Below the pieces are notes generated by a model that was not told the DNA's origin, made no database searches, and was given only the letters and a program-made list of their open reading frames with translations. From Brachycybe producta (Eukaryota; Arthropoda; Diplopoda; Playtdesmida; Andrognathidae), in contig JAUPFP010000064.1 of the NCBI GenBank assembly GCA_036925085.1, forward strand, positions 779,330-843,329: a stretch of DNA of 64,000 bases. Reading direction: 5' to 3'. Positions 21,301 through 30,177 of the stretch are shown one piece after another. The number at the start of each line of letters is the position of its first letter. Position 1 is the first letter of the stretch. The translations under genes were made by a program, and so were the position numbers.

Positions 21301-23684
21301 AAACATTGTAAAGAAAATGTAAAGAAGGTCTGTTACTTTACCCTAGTTAGACCTATCTTAGAATATTGTTCCCCAATTTGGAGCCCATTTAGAATTAACC
21401 TAAAACAAGAAATAGAAGTGGTGCAGCGTAAGGCTGCAAGATTTGTAAAGGGACGTATGCATATACTGACAGCGCATCGTCTATGCTCCAAGAGCTAGAA
21501 TGGGAATCATTAGCAGGCCGAAGAAATGAGCAAAGCTTCGCTGTTCTGGGATGTTTGCTGTCTTGTGATAACATTACCCTACTTAATGGTTTACTAACTA
21601 GAAATCCTCGTAAAGGTAGATTTGGGCATTCAAATACTTTCAAAGAATTAATGGCTAGGACTGATGCATATTTTTGGTCTTTTCTTCCTAATGTTATTAG
21701 ACTATGGAATTCTCTTCCTGTGAATAGTTCTTTGTTAGGACGATTTCAATTTCATGATGATGTCTTATTATTATATATATAATATCTCAGGTCTGTGTAT
21801 GTGTGTGTGTGGAGTAACAAAACCATTAAAGCACGTCGGAATTGATATAAATTTGAATAAATGAACCGTTTTTTTTCTGAAGGTCAACTATATGTTGAAC
21901 TCTTCTTCCTTTGGAAAGTGTAGAAGGGGAGAGAGAGAGAAAAGTAGGAGGGGGTCAGGGGAAAAGTTTTTAAAGTGTAGAAGGGGAGAGAGAGAAAAGT
22001 GGGAGGGGGTGACTGAAATTGAAATGAAAGGAGGAAAAAAAGGTAAAAACGACGCACATGTGCACAATTGCCTGTGAATTTTGCTCCCATCATTTATGAC
22101 GGGTTACCCCACTAGTTTTTAAATAATGACAATCAGTCATGATTGGGAGCAATCCCCCCTGCAACATGGCTTTCGAGCTGATTGCAGGTGTGTGACGACC
22201 CAGTTTTGCTCCTTTGTGGGAGCAGAACTAAATCTCCTGTGTCGTCTGCTAGGCTGGCTTATTAGCTGCCAGGCAGACGACAAAATGGCCAGCAAGGGTC
22301 ACTGTCCCCCCAGGTGGAGCAGCCTGGGGGTGGTATATAATGGCGGCGGCCATTATATTCTGGACAGTGTGTAGTGAACCCTTATACTTTGTGCATGTGT
22401 TGGTTGGTGCTCTGGATTCAACAGGTGGCCAAGATGGCCACCATTTCATCTATCTTCTTTGTGTGTGTTGGTGTTTACCACCTGCTCTCCTGGCTGGATT
22501 AGCCAGGAGATTAATCAACTGGTATCATCTTTTGTTCTTTCTCTGCTGGATAAATAGTCCAGCAGATTACTGTAACAACAGTGAGTGTTTTTACATTTAT
22601 TCTTTGAATAAATTATCTATTTGTTTTCACTCACCACACTGTGCCACTTGTCACATTATTTACTGTGGAAGTATCTGGGGGAGGGTGGGACACACCGGCT
22701 CCACACCGTCTTGTTACCATCCTGTTCGGCCGGTACTTTGCGTCGGGTGTCACGGTGGGATCCATCGGGGGTCCACCGTGTGATCTTCGTCGTGTCGGCA
22801 GGAAATCACCGTCGACGTGCGGCGTGGGAGACTCCGGTCCGTCGTCACCCAGGGACCACGTGAAGCAAGAGGGGCAGCCCGCATTACGATCCCGGCCCCT
22901 AATGGAGTCTGGATACGGTAAGTCGGGGAAGATTTGCCGGGGTGTTGTTTCGGACCCAAGTCGGGTCGTTACAATTATTAATAATAATATTAATAATAAT
23001 AATATAATTAGTATTTAATTGAATTGAATTGAATATAGTCTCTTAATATAGAAGAGATATACTTAGAAGAGAGTCAAGAAAGTTACCCTTAGGAGCTCTT
23101 GGTGTAGCTTACACTCAAACGGGACAAACAAACAGGAAAAACAACTTTGTGTTTTCTATCCTCGAAAAAGGTATGAATTCAATTACACACCAGATCGCCT
23201 AGCAAATAAATATGTTGCAATTTTTGACAATAGAGTAGCATCGGGAATAGGAATGATGTCAAATATTTTAATAAATTCAAAAATTTGAAAAAGGAATCGG
23301 TAAAGGATACATTGTAACATATTGGGGGGGGGCAATATCCGCCTCTGCTTCTCTCTACATAACAGTAGATCTGCCTCGAACCAGGATTTGATTCTTTGAC
23401 ACATAGGCGTGCACAGCACATTTCAATAGGGTCTTTGCCATCAGAATACTGATTCACATAGGCCATTGTTTTGTATATTCACCAAACAAACTAAAGAAAC
23501 TGATAAACTAATTATAATTAATAACTAAAACTATATTTTATTTTTTAATTTTTGTATAGGAAACCAACCAGCTCATTCGCATACAGATGTTCACGTGGTA
23601 CATACATCTGCTCAACCAGGTGACAATAAAGGCTGCTTCCCTGCATTTTTAATTGGAATCGGTCTAGGATGTTGTTTTTCTTGA
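14980..23684 (+). CDS. Small gene: two LPPGWST repeats and a Cys-rich hydrophobic tail (two visible exons)
   Basis: Exons 14980-15204 and 23560-23684 join in phase 1 with consensus ends (CAAG|GTGCGA and ttgtatag|GAAACC). The first exon has two copies of a unit with core LPPGWST-acidic-GKLISP, then a PPPGPPPGQ linker. The last exon ends GCFPAFLIGIGLGCCFS, a short Cys-rich hydrophobic C-terminus like those of small membrane-anchored CYSTM-type proteins. AATAAA follows at 23745. Upstream, tttctgattttcatgattgtag looks like an acceptor, so an earlier exon is likely; alternatively translation starts at ATG 14970 in the same frame. The LPPGW motif recalls the first strand of a WW domain, but no complete WW domain is present. 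The 8355-bp intron holds two solo LTRs and a LINE. Function unknown. Confidence 0.55.
15676..16417 (-). mobile_element. Solo LTR, minus orientation
   Basis: On the minus strand it starts tgtgacgacccagttttgct and ends gggtcattaca, with TG/CA termini. GGCT flanks both sides (15672-15675 and 16418-16421), a 4-bp target duplication as expected for a Ty3/gypsy-like element. It matches the plus-orientation LTR at 22191-22973 in ordered blocks: the TATA region (ggtatataatgg), the aggtggccaagatgg region and the ccaggaga region. No internal retroviral genes are adjacent. Confidence 0.85.
16418..18218. other. Intronic or intergenic sequence, no gene; weak repeats
   Basis: From 16740 to 16970 a degenerate array repeats variants of ggtccactaag and gttcacttag at irregular 25-45 bp intervals. 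A short (gat)n run lies at 17761-17780. The part from about 17920 to 18215 is related to sequence at 30560-30870 (shared agcatatttgagtg-like and gcacgaaaa-like blocks) and, inverted, to 28733-28810, so it is a dispersed repeat of unknown type. Confidence 0.5.
18219..18298. repeat. (TA)n microsatellite, about 40 units
   Basis: Uninterrupted alternating AT over about 80 bp. Reading frames through it are artefacts. Confidence 0.97.
18777..19652 (+). pseudogene. LINE ORF1 with SGNH-type esterase domain, frameshifted
   Basis: The first 174 codons (18777-19301) contain a coiled-coil-like segment (LRKEVAELKELFLRH) and a polar middle. Near 19205 the matching frame shifts: LIGDSIVRG, the esterase GDS block, lies in another frame and ends at a stop near 19302. 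The domain then continues at 19338 with HAGTNNL and DGLHL, the Asn and Asp/His blocks. Esterase-bearing ORF1 proteins are known from CR1/L2-type LINEs. At least one frameshift and one stop make it non-functional. Confidence 0.8.
19826..21782 (+). pseudogene. LINE ORF2 endonuclease/reverse transcriptase remnant
   Basis: Starts with the APE-type endonuclease opening (INCRSIKYK and DIIFGSESWL), then breaks. Reverse transcriptase blocks follow: NKSAGPDEISPRLVKEL, NICPILKTGNKNYPKNYRP, DFAKAFDTVKHSLL (20743-20785), GVPQGSILGPLLFLLFINDL and LFADDAIVY, then KYLGLTLSKD. The tail has LEWESLAGRR and FLPNVIRLWNSLP. Several frameshifts and stops separate the blocks. Confidence 0.85.
21905..22013. repeat. 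Purine-rich duplicated segment
   Basis: Two copies of a segment beginning aagtgtagaaggggagagag, at 21917 and 21974, each running into a GAGGGGGT stretch. Polypurine on the plus strand. It lies between the LINE tail and the second LTR. Confidence 0.7.
22191..22973 (+). mobile_element. Solo LTR, plus orientation
   Basis: Starts tgtgacgacccagttttgct and ends gggtcgttaca. It contains ggtatataatgg as a likely TATA region and tgaataaatta as a likely polyadenylation signal, in the right order for an LTR promoter and terminator. Same family as the inverted LTR at 15676-16417. The flanks (ggtg on the left, atta on the right) do not match, so a target duplication is not preserved. No gag or pol adjoins it. 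Confidence 0.85.
22974..23559. other. End of the long intron, low complexity at its start
   Basis: Begins with (ATT)n-like and gaattgaattgaatt repeats to about 23035, then unique sequence with a G-run at 23323. No coding feature; it ends in the polypyrimidine tract before the last exon. Confidence 0.4.
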
Positions 23685-23877
23685 AGAAATTAGTTACAAA
23701 AATGAATGAGCACAAAGATAACGATACGACATTGCGCGAGTTACAATAAAATATGATGTGTAAGTAACTACAGCAGTTTTTAAGTTTATTTTTATTTTGT
23801 ACCTGCATTACATTCCAAAATGAAGTTAGTGAAATACAATTGGATTCTAATATATATGCTCCACCCATGTACCGCAT

Positions 23878-26800
23878 CATCATCATCATCATCATTTCCT
23901 GTACCTTATCCCGCGAGCAGCAGGGTCGGCCTTGCTGGTTCTAACTCTCCACTCGTTCCGATTTTGCACCAAGCCCCCAGTGACCCCACATGCCACCATA
24001 TCCCGTTTTACTACCACATCCCAGGTTTGCTTGGGTCTTCCTCTACCCCGTTTTATTCCCAGGTCTAAGTTCATTGCCTGTCTCAGCAGCCCATCTTCTC
24101 CACTCCTGAGGACATGCCCAAACCACCGCAGCCTATTTTCCTGCATCTTTTCTACTATATTTGTTACCCCTACACTACCCCTAATAAAATCATTTCTGAT
24201 CCTATCCCTTCTGGTCACCCCACTCATAAACCTTAGCATTCTCATCTCAGCTACCTGCATTCTATCCTCATGCACCTTCTTGATTGCCCAACATTCTGAC
24301 CCATACAACATAGCTGGTCTGACTACTGTTCTATAAAACTTTCCCTTCAATTTTATAGGTAACTTCCTGTCACATAAAACCCCACTAGCCTGCCTCCACC
24401 TATGCCAACCTGCTTTTATCCGGTTTGTGATGTCTAAGTCTAAGCTCCCATCATCTTGCAGCACAGATCCTAAATATTTGAAGTCATGCACCTGCTGCAT
24501 TAAACTGTCCCCAAGTCTAATCCCCTCATTCAACTGTTCTTTCCCATCCCACTGAAATTTCATGTACTCCGTTTTTGCCCTACTTATTTTCAACCCCTTT
24601 GATTCCAAGGCATTCCTAGTCTCCTCTAACCTTATCTCGAGTTCCAATTTGGATTCCCCAACTAAGACTATGTCATCTGCAAACAGCATACACCAGGGGA
24701 CCTCCTGCCTCACCCCTGCCAGTAACTCATCCAGGACCAAAATAAATAGATATGGACTAAGTGCTGAGCCCTGGTGCACACCAATCCTAACACGAAAACT
24801 GTCAGAGAACCCCCAGGCAGTCTTAACGCTTGTCCGTGCATCCCTATACATGTCCCTCACCATATCTATATAACTCTCACCCACCCCCTTCTTCTGTAAG
24901 ACCTCCCACAATAACGTCCGTGGTACTCTGTCATAGGCTTTCTCTAGATCTATAAATACCATGTGTAACTCTTTCTTGGCAGCCCGAAACTTCTCAATAA
25001 CTTGCCTTACGGCAAAAATAGGGTGCATTGTGGATTTTCCTGGCATAAACCCAAACTGACTTCCCCCAATTGCAGTTTTACCCCGTAGTCGAGCTTCAAT
25101 TACTCTCTCCCAAAGCTTCATCGTATGACTCATCAATTTAATACCTCTATAGTTCCCACATTCCTGAACATCACCCTTCCCTTTGAAAATAGGCACTAAC
25201 CAGCTGTCCCGCCATGCACCTGGCATTCTATCCCCCATAGCCAATCTATTGAATAACTTTGTGAGCCAGGAAATGGCAACATTCCCCAAGACCTTCCACA
25301 CCTCTACTGGTATCCCATCTGGCCCTAAAGCCTTCCCTAGCTTCATTTTTCGCAATGCCTGAACAATTTCCTCAGCCCTAACCTGCTCCACTTCTTCTCT
25401 ATGATTATTTCTTCCAGTGAAAGGCTCCTGCTCTACCCCCTCATTCATAAGCTTACTAAAATATTCCCCCCACCTGTTCCGTACTGGCTCCCTACCCCAC
25501 AATACTTTGCCCCCATTATCCTTAACACTCACCACCTTTTCAATATCTCTGCCTTTATTCTCCCGAGCCCTAGCTATTCTATATACTGCCATTTCTCCTG
25601 CTCTGGTACCTAACTTGGCATACATGTCCGCATATTTCTTATGCTTTGCTAAGGCTACCTGCTGTTTGGCCTCTATCTTGGCACGCTTGTATTCTATCTG
25701 GGCCTCCCTGCTTCCATCGTGCCACCAAGTCTTGAAAGCATCTTTCTTCCTTTTAACTGCCCTCTGTACCTCCTCATCCCACCACCAAGTTTCTCTGTCT
25801 AATCGAGACCCCCCTACTCGTACTGTCCCTAGTACCTCATTTCCACAATCACGGATCTGTTGTGCTACCCTTGTCCACAGCTCTCCTGCAGTGCCATCTA
25901 AATCCCATGCTATCTTACCTGCCATTTTCTTAAACTCTTCCACCTTGTCTGGTAATGCCCACCACCTAATTGCTGTCTCTCCTCTATGTCTGACCACCTG
26001 TTTTGCACCCCTAGGTTTTAGGTCTAACACTACTAGCCTATGTTGTCCCGCTAAGTTTTCACTCGGTATCACTTTACAATCCTTGCACTCGTTTCTATCC
26101 TCACTCCGAATCATGAAGAGATCAATCTGGGATTCTCCTGCCCTGCTCTTAAAAGTAATCAAATGTTCCTCTCGCTTCTGGAATAGTGTGTTTGCTAAAA
26201 TTAACTTATGTGCCACTGCTGCCTCCAGGATACTCTCCCCTGCTTTATTTCGCTCTCCATAGCCCCACCCACCATGTACCTCTTCATACCCTTCTCTACC
26301 TCTACCTACATGTCCGTTAAAGTCCCCACCAATTATGACCCGTTCCTTCCTACTCAGGCCCAACATTAGGTCATCAAACTGTTCCCAGAATGCTAGCTTC
26401 CTGGCTGTATCTAATCCAACCTGGGGGCCATATGCACTAACTACATTTATAACAATGCCACCCCAAACTACCTTTACTACTAACAGCCTACTATTTATCT
26501 GCCTAACCTCAACCACACTATGTCTGAGTTCCTGATCTAGGACAATTCCCACTCCATTTCTACCCTCCTCACTACTTGCATAAATTAATTTATACCCATC
26601 CCCAATGTCCCTGGATTTATCCCCTTTCCATCTTGTCTCCTGCAGACATGCAACATTTACCCTCCTAGCCTTTAGAACACTAGATAACTCCCTAGTCTTC
26701 CCTGTCAAACTCCCTATATTCCAGGTGCCAAACCTAAGTTTAGTACCTCCACTTCTACCACTACTTCCAAGACCTCCTTGTTGTTGATGCTGGACTCGCT

Positions 26801-26957
26801 TCTTTAGCCCCACCCGTCCACTGTGGGGTAGCCCTTGCCAATTTGTCACAGCCACCGGGCGTTGCAGCTGCGCGTCGCTTATGGCGGGGGACGCCCTAGC
26901 CATATTCGGAATACTATTTCGAACCAACATCATATGTTTTGGCAAATCTACCCATGT
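23878..26957 (-). mobile_element. RTE-type LINE, apparently full length, with 15-bp target duplication
   Basis: The 15-mer acccatgtaccgcat is present on both sides, at 23863-23877 and 26958-26972, and bounds a minus-strand insertion of 3080 bp. The 3' end (low coordinates) is a short ATG/TGA trinucleotide run instead of poly(A), the usual tail of RTE elements. The 5' end has only about 24 bases before the first internal ATG. The single large ORF is unbroken. A perfect TSD and an open frame indicate a recent insertion. Confidence 0.93.
23892..26933 (-). CDS. RTE LINE endonuclease-reverse transcriptase polyprotein
   Basis: 1013 residues from the first ATG inside the element (26933); the frame is also open further 5' into flanking DNA. 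The APE-type endonuclease occupies roughly residues 70-310: GTWNIGSLTGK, LQETRWKG, SAYGPQVG, GGDFNGHVG and SQIDLFMI. Reverse transcriptase lies around residues 540-780: GPDGIPVEVWK, VPIFKGKGD, CGNYRGI, VFIDLEKAYDRVP, QGSALSPYLF and MLFADDIVLVGES. The tail has YGSECWAIKK, MLRFMSGVTRRDRIRN and LRWFGHV, the pattern of RTE elements often mislabelled craniofacial development protein 2-like. The TGA stop is embedded in the ATG-repeat tail, so the 3' UTR is essentially absent. No stop or frameshift was seen; it could be active. Confidence 0.93.
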   Translation of the reverse strand: MMLVRNSIPNMARASPAISDAQLQRPVAVTNWQGLPHSGRVGLKKRVQHQQQGGLGSSGRSGGTKLRFGTWNIGSLTGKTRELSSVLKARRVNVACLQETRWKGDKSRDIGDGYKLIYASSEEGRNGVGIVLDQELRHSVVEVRQINSRLLVVKVVWGGIVINVVSAYGPQVGLDTARKLAFWEQFDDLMLGLSRKERVIIGGDFNGHVGRGREGYEEVHGGWGYGERNKAGESILEAAVAHKLILANTLFQKREEHLITFKSRAGESQIDLFMIRSEDRNECKDCKVIPSENLAGQHRLVVLDLKPRGAKQVVRHRGETAIRWWALPDKVEEFKKMAGKIAWDLDGTAGELWTRVAQQIRDCGNEVLGTVRVGGSRLDRETWWWDEEVQRAVKRKKDAFKTWWHDGSREAQIEYKRAKIEAKQQVALAKHKKYADMYAKLGTRAGEMAVYRIARARENKGRDIEKVVSVKDNGGKVLWGREPVRNRWGEYFSKLMNEGVEQEPFTGRNNHREEVEQVRAEEIVQALRKMKLGKALGPDGIPVEVWKVLGNVAISWLTKLFNRLAMGDRMPGAWRDSWLVPIFKGKGDVQECGNYRGIKLMSHTMKLWERVIEARLRGKTAIGGSQFGFMPGKSTMHPIFAVRQVIEKFRAAKKELHMVFIDLEKAYDRVPRTLLWEVLQKKGVGESYIDMVRDMYRDARTSVKTAWGFSDSFRVRIGVHQGSALSPYLFILVLDELLAGVRQEVPWCMLFADDIVLVGESKLELEIRLEETRNALESKGLKISRAKTEYMKFQWDGKEQLNEGIRLGDSLMQQVHDFKYLGSVLQDDGSLDLDITNRIKAGWHRWRQASGVLCDRKLPIKLKGKFYRTVVRPAMLYGSECWAIKKVHEDRMQVAEMRMLRFMSGVTRRDRIRNDFIRGSVGVTNIVEKMQENRLRWFGHVLRSGEDGLLRQAMNLDLGIKRGRGRPKQTWDVVVKRDMVACGVTGGLVQNRNEWRVRTSKADPAARGIRYRK

Positions 26958-27539
26958 ACCCATGTACCGCATATTTCGTGTTTTATTTTTTATGTTGAAA
27001 TGAAAATTGTGCACGTCTTGTGACATCACTGGTTAAGATTCTAGCAGTACATACTGGCTACAAAATCCTAGGTCAGGAATATACGCCAATATATTAATAC
27101 ACGTAAATTTACGTATCACAGTTATGCGAGGCTCTCGTGGGCCACCCGAGGGCTTCGAAAATCATTGGTTGAAGCAACAAGAAGATGTTACAGAAACTCG
27201 AGTGATATATATTATATATGAGTCTTGCATTGTTGTGGGCTTGTGGCTGACAATCACAAGGCCATTTTATTGTCTTTCATTTATGGTTAGCGCATAATTC
27301 ACATTTTTACGTGACTATAATCAGTTTACATTAAAAAAAGTGAACGTGTATCAGCTTATAGTTCACAGTGCATCGAAGAAAAACTTGTTACCTTCACAAA
27401 AATGCAAGACTTACGAGCGTATTATCAGATCATTTTTCCTATTCTTCGTAAAGAGGTTATTTTCAATCAAATCTACTTATCTTTGAATGAGTGTGATTTG
27501 CAACGTTCTTTAATCTTTTTAAAACCCGAGACACTCGGG
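26958..27539. other. Intergenic spacer
   Basis: Unique sequence, starting with the upstream copy of the LINE target duplication. No gene recognised. Confidence 0.4.
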
Positions 27540-27713
27540 CCATAGATCATAGATGTAATGTTAAGTGATATTTGACATTCCTAAAACACAACCTCGATTC
27601 TAATGCAACTTTATTTGCTAACTGAGTATAAACAATTATTGAAGTAAATGCTGTTTGATTCGAGAGCATGCATTTTGGAAACGTCAAATTTCACTTAACA
27701 TTACGTCTATGGC
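27540..27713. repeat. Inverted repeat of about 60-bp arms (palindromic MITE-like)
   Basis: catagatgtaatgttaagtg-type sequence in the left arm (27541-27600) pairs with cacttaacattacgtctatg in the right arm (27655-27713), with further pairing through the tttgac/gtcaaa blocks. The loop is about 55 bp. I found no clean target duplication, so element class is unknown. Confidence 0.7.
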
Positions 27714-28092
27714 GCGTGCACACGGGATAAGAAAGGCACAACAACGAGTGAGTCTCGAAATTTTGCACTTTGATACTATACACGTAGATTAAATAACTGT
27801 GTTCTATTCTGTCTTGTTCTAAACTTTTGTTCGAACAAATCCATTCAAGAGAAGAGAGAAAACGTGGAGAGAAAAAAGAGATGAGTAAGAGAAGACAGAG
27901 ACAGAAGAAGACAGAGAAGAAGAAGGGGAGAGGGGGAGATAACTATGGAAAAGGGGAGAAAGGAGAGGTGAAGACAGAAAGGGGAAAAGAGATAAATGGA
28001 ATTAGGAAGGTGTGGAACTGGGAACTTGGTTGTCATGGACACTGGGGCATTTCGCGTGCTAGGCATTTTGGGCTCTGTGGCAATGTGACCCC
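27714..28092. other. Spacer with purine-rich tract
   Basis: 27845-28000 is strongly purine biased (aga/gaa rich) and gives an open but low-complexity frame on both strands that I do not regard as a gene. Confidence 0.4.
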
Positions 28093-28402
28093 TGGGGCAT
28101 CATGGGCTCAAGGGGTATTTTAGACTACAGGGGCAGCATGGGCTCCAGGGGCGTCGTGGACTTCAGGGGCATCATGGGCTCCAGGGGTATCATAGACTCC
28201 AGGGGCATCATGAGCTCCAGGGGTATCGTAGACTCCAAGGGCATCATGGGCTCCAGGGGTATCGTAGACTCCAGGGGCAACATGAGCTTTGGGGCTTCAT
28301 GTGCTCCAGGGGCATCATGGCCTCTAGGGGCATTCTGGGCTCTGGGGGCATCATGGGCTCCAAAGGCATCGTGGGTTTTAGTGGCATAATGGGTTTTGGG
28401 GC
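28093..28402. repeat. 18-bp minisatellite (36-bp higher-order unit)
   Basis: About 17 variants of ggggcatcatgggctcca in tandem. Between 28139 and 28280 two subtypes (catcatgggctcc and tatcgtagactcc) alternate, giving a 36-bp higher-order period. In one plus-strand frame this reads as repeated GIMGSR / GIVDSR hexapeptides for 95 codons. A single unit with its flank (tggaa(c/t)tgggaacttggtt) is duplicated at 28012 and 28577, on either side of the array. Because unit length is a multiple of three, openness alone is weak evidence for coding. Confidence 0.85.
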
Positions 28403-29349
28403 ATTGTATGCTTTGGAGGCTTTGTGGGCATCTAGGGTTCTATGAGCAATGTGTGGACTCTGCGACATTTGTTGCTCTGGGAACATTCTGGGCAGTTGGG
28501 GCCTAACAGGGAGTTGGCTCATTACATGCTCTGTAGGTATCATGCTCTCAGGGGGCACCAGAATTTGTATGGTGTGGAATTGGGAACTTGGTTGTCACGG
28601 ACTCTGGGGACACTGCAGGTTCTGGGAGGGGGCGTCGTGGATTAATCGACATTCAATGCAATTCATATCATTGCCAATGTTTTCATAGAATTCATTTTTT
28701 TATGGAAAACCTCAGGCAATATCAAATTTTGTTTAAGATGCTATCAGTATGAAGAAAATCAGTATGATGCAATATTTGGTATATCCGTTTAACATGGTGT
28801 GTGTTTGTTTTTGTTTAGTCATTCTTTTTGCGTATTTATTTTTTAAACAATATTGAGACGTTTTGGGCCGCCGCTTCTTTTTATTTTTAGCGCTATTCGT
28901 TTTTGGACTCATTAAACTGGCATTCACTCTGTAATCTTGTATGTAGCTTCTGGGCCACGCGGTACTTTTGTCTACCGATTGACCCAGATTCTATTTTTGT
29001 ATTGACCTTTTCGTTTTTCCCCTCATTTAACTTCTACGTACATCACTTCTACAATGTGATTTTAATTGTTTTGTTTTCGTTTTCGTCTCTTATAAGTTAT
29101 CACTTAGGTGTGATAAGAGATGATGAGTCATGGTTTTGGCCAGATAGACCAATCCTTTGATTGGTCTATTTGGACCCTAAACTTTATTTAACCAATCAGA
29201 CGTTTTTGCCCTGAGAATCTGACTTGTGGATTCTCAGGGTATATAAAGAGTGATAATTGTCTGTTTGGGGCCGATTCTCAAAACACTGAACCTATGCGAT
29301 TTTGGCTAAGTTCTTTTAATTAATTTTCGAATGTTATTCTAAGTGTTGT
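28403..29349. other. Spacer, no gene recognised
   Basis: Contains an inverted copy of part of the 17.9-18.2 kb dispersed repeat at 28733-28810, and a short hairpin around gaccaatcctttgattggtc (29147-29166). Confidence 0.4.
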
Positions 29350-30088
29350 GTTTAACCTTAGACTATTACTCTACTGGACTGGCAACTCCCTATCTTCTAC
29401 ATGTTAAAGCGTTAAATGCATGTTCATAGGCAAAATTAATAAGGCAAAAGTGACGCCAGCTCCGCCTGGTGGCATTATTTTAAAAGAAAATCGTTGGCTA
29501 GATTGTTTTTTTTTTGCAAAGGGGAAGATATTGGGGGTGAATCATGTACTGTATGGCAAGTTATTTTAGTTTTTTCATGTTTTACTGGATTTTCCAATTT
29601 TAATTCTATTCTAGGAATCCAGTAAAATGCGGATAAAAAAGTAAAATGAATTTCCATATGTGATATTCTGATGTGAATTTGTGTAAATCTTAGTGAATCT
29701 CGTACATGATTTTTTTTAATGTCGGCCCAGTTGTCGTTTCGTCTCCTAAGCAAAAAATGGTTGGAAAACGTTGTTACGGTGTTTATGACTTGCGTTTTCC
29801 TGATAATAGGCCACAACCAAAACAGGTAACACTTTACAGACACTTTTTTGACAGAACACAGCTGTAGTTCTTCATCGGCCATACTTTTTATAATAATATA
29901 TATAAAAAATCCACCCTATATAACTACAAAATGAACTCGTCCAAAGTTTGACTTTTGATATTCATGTTCATATACCATAGTCCCACTAGAGGCGCCACTT
30001 CAAAAACGACGTCACGATGATTCAAAACTATCCAACACAAAATTTCGGGAGTTGCCAGTCCAGTAGATTAATAGTCTAAGGTTTAACC
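29350..30088. mobile_element. Possible DNA-transposon derivative bounded by 38-bp inverted repeats
   Basis: Left arm at 29354-29390 (cttagactattactctactg then gactggcaactccc) and right arm at 30047-30084 (gggagttgccagtccagtag then attaatagtctaag) are inverted copies with about one mismatch. The 650 bp between them have a 135-codon minus-strand frame (29475-29882) that I do not recognise and that carries no transposase motif I can name. A related palindrome (ccttagacta...tagtctaagg-like) lies at 47774-47806. No target duplication was found. Confidence 0.5.
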
Positions 30089-30177
30089 AAGTTACGATTT
30101 TCGCGGATTTTAACTGTTGGAATAACACTTCCATTTTTACTTTAAACTAAACCAGTGGTGTTCTTATTGTTCATTCC

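Larger units (their letters stand above)
18730..21830 (+). mobile_element. Degenerate Jockey/CR1-like LINE
   Basis: A non-LTR retrotransposon copy with an ORF1 that includes an esterase domain, traces of an endonuclease, a reverse transcriptase, and the typical C-terminal tail with NVIRLWNSLP. The 3' end is AT-rich around 21765-21830. The copy is broken by several frameshifts and stops, and a deletion removed most of the endonuclease (about 19950-20120). It is therefore immobile and is part of the intron of the flanking gene. Confidence 0.85.

Noticed and set aside
22340..23018. Frames of 80-147 codons
   Set aside because: Within the plus-orientation solo LTR.
23820..26787. Plus-strand frames over the LINE (up to 281 codons)
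   Set aside because: Antisense to the intact RTE polyprotein.
27827..28123. Lys/Glu/Arg-rich 98-codon frame
   Set aside because: Low-complexity purine tract; complementary strand is equally open with Ser/Leu/Phe.
28244..28558. Minus-strand Pro/Met/Glu-rich repeat protein
   Set aside because: Shadow of the 18-bp minisatellite; opposite-strand frame equally open.
29475..29882. 135-codon minus-strand frame between inverted repeats
   Set aside because: No transposase or other motif recognised; kept only as a note within the possible element.
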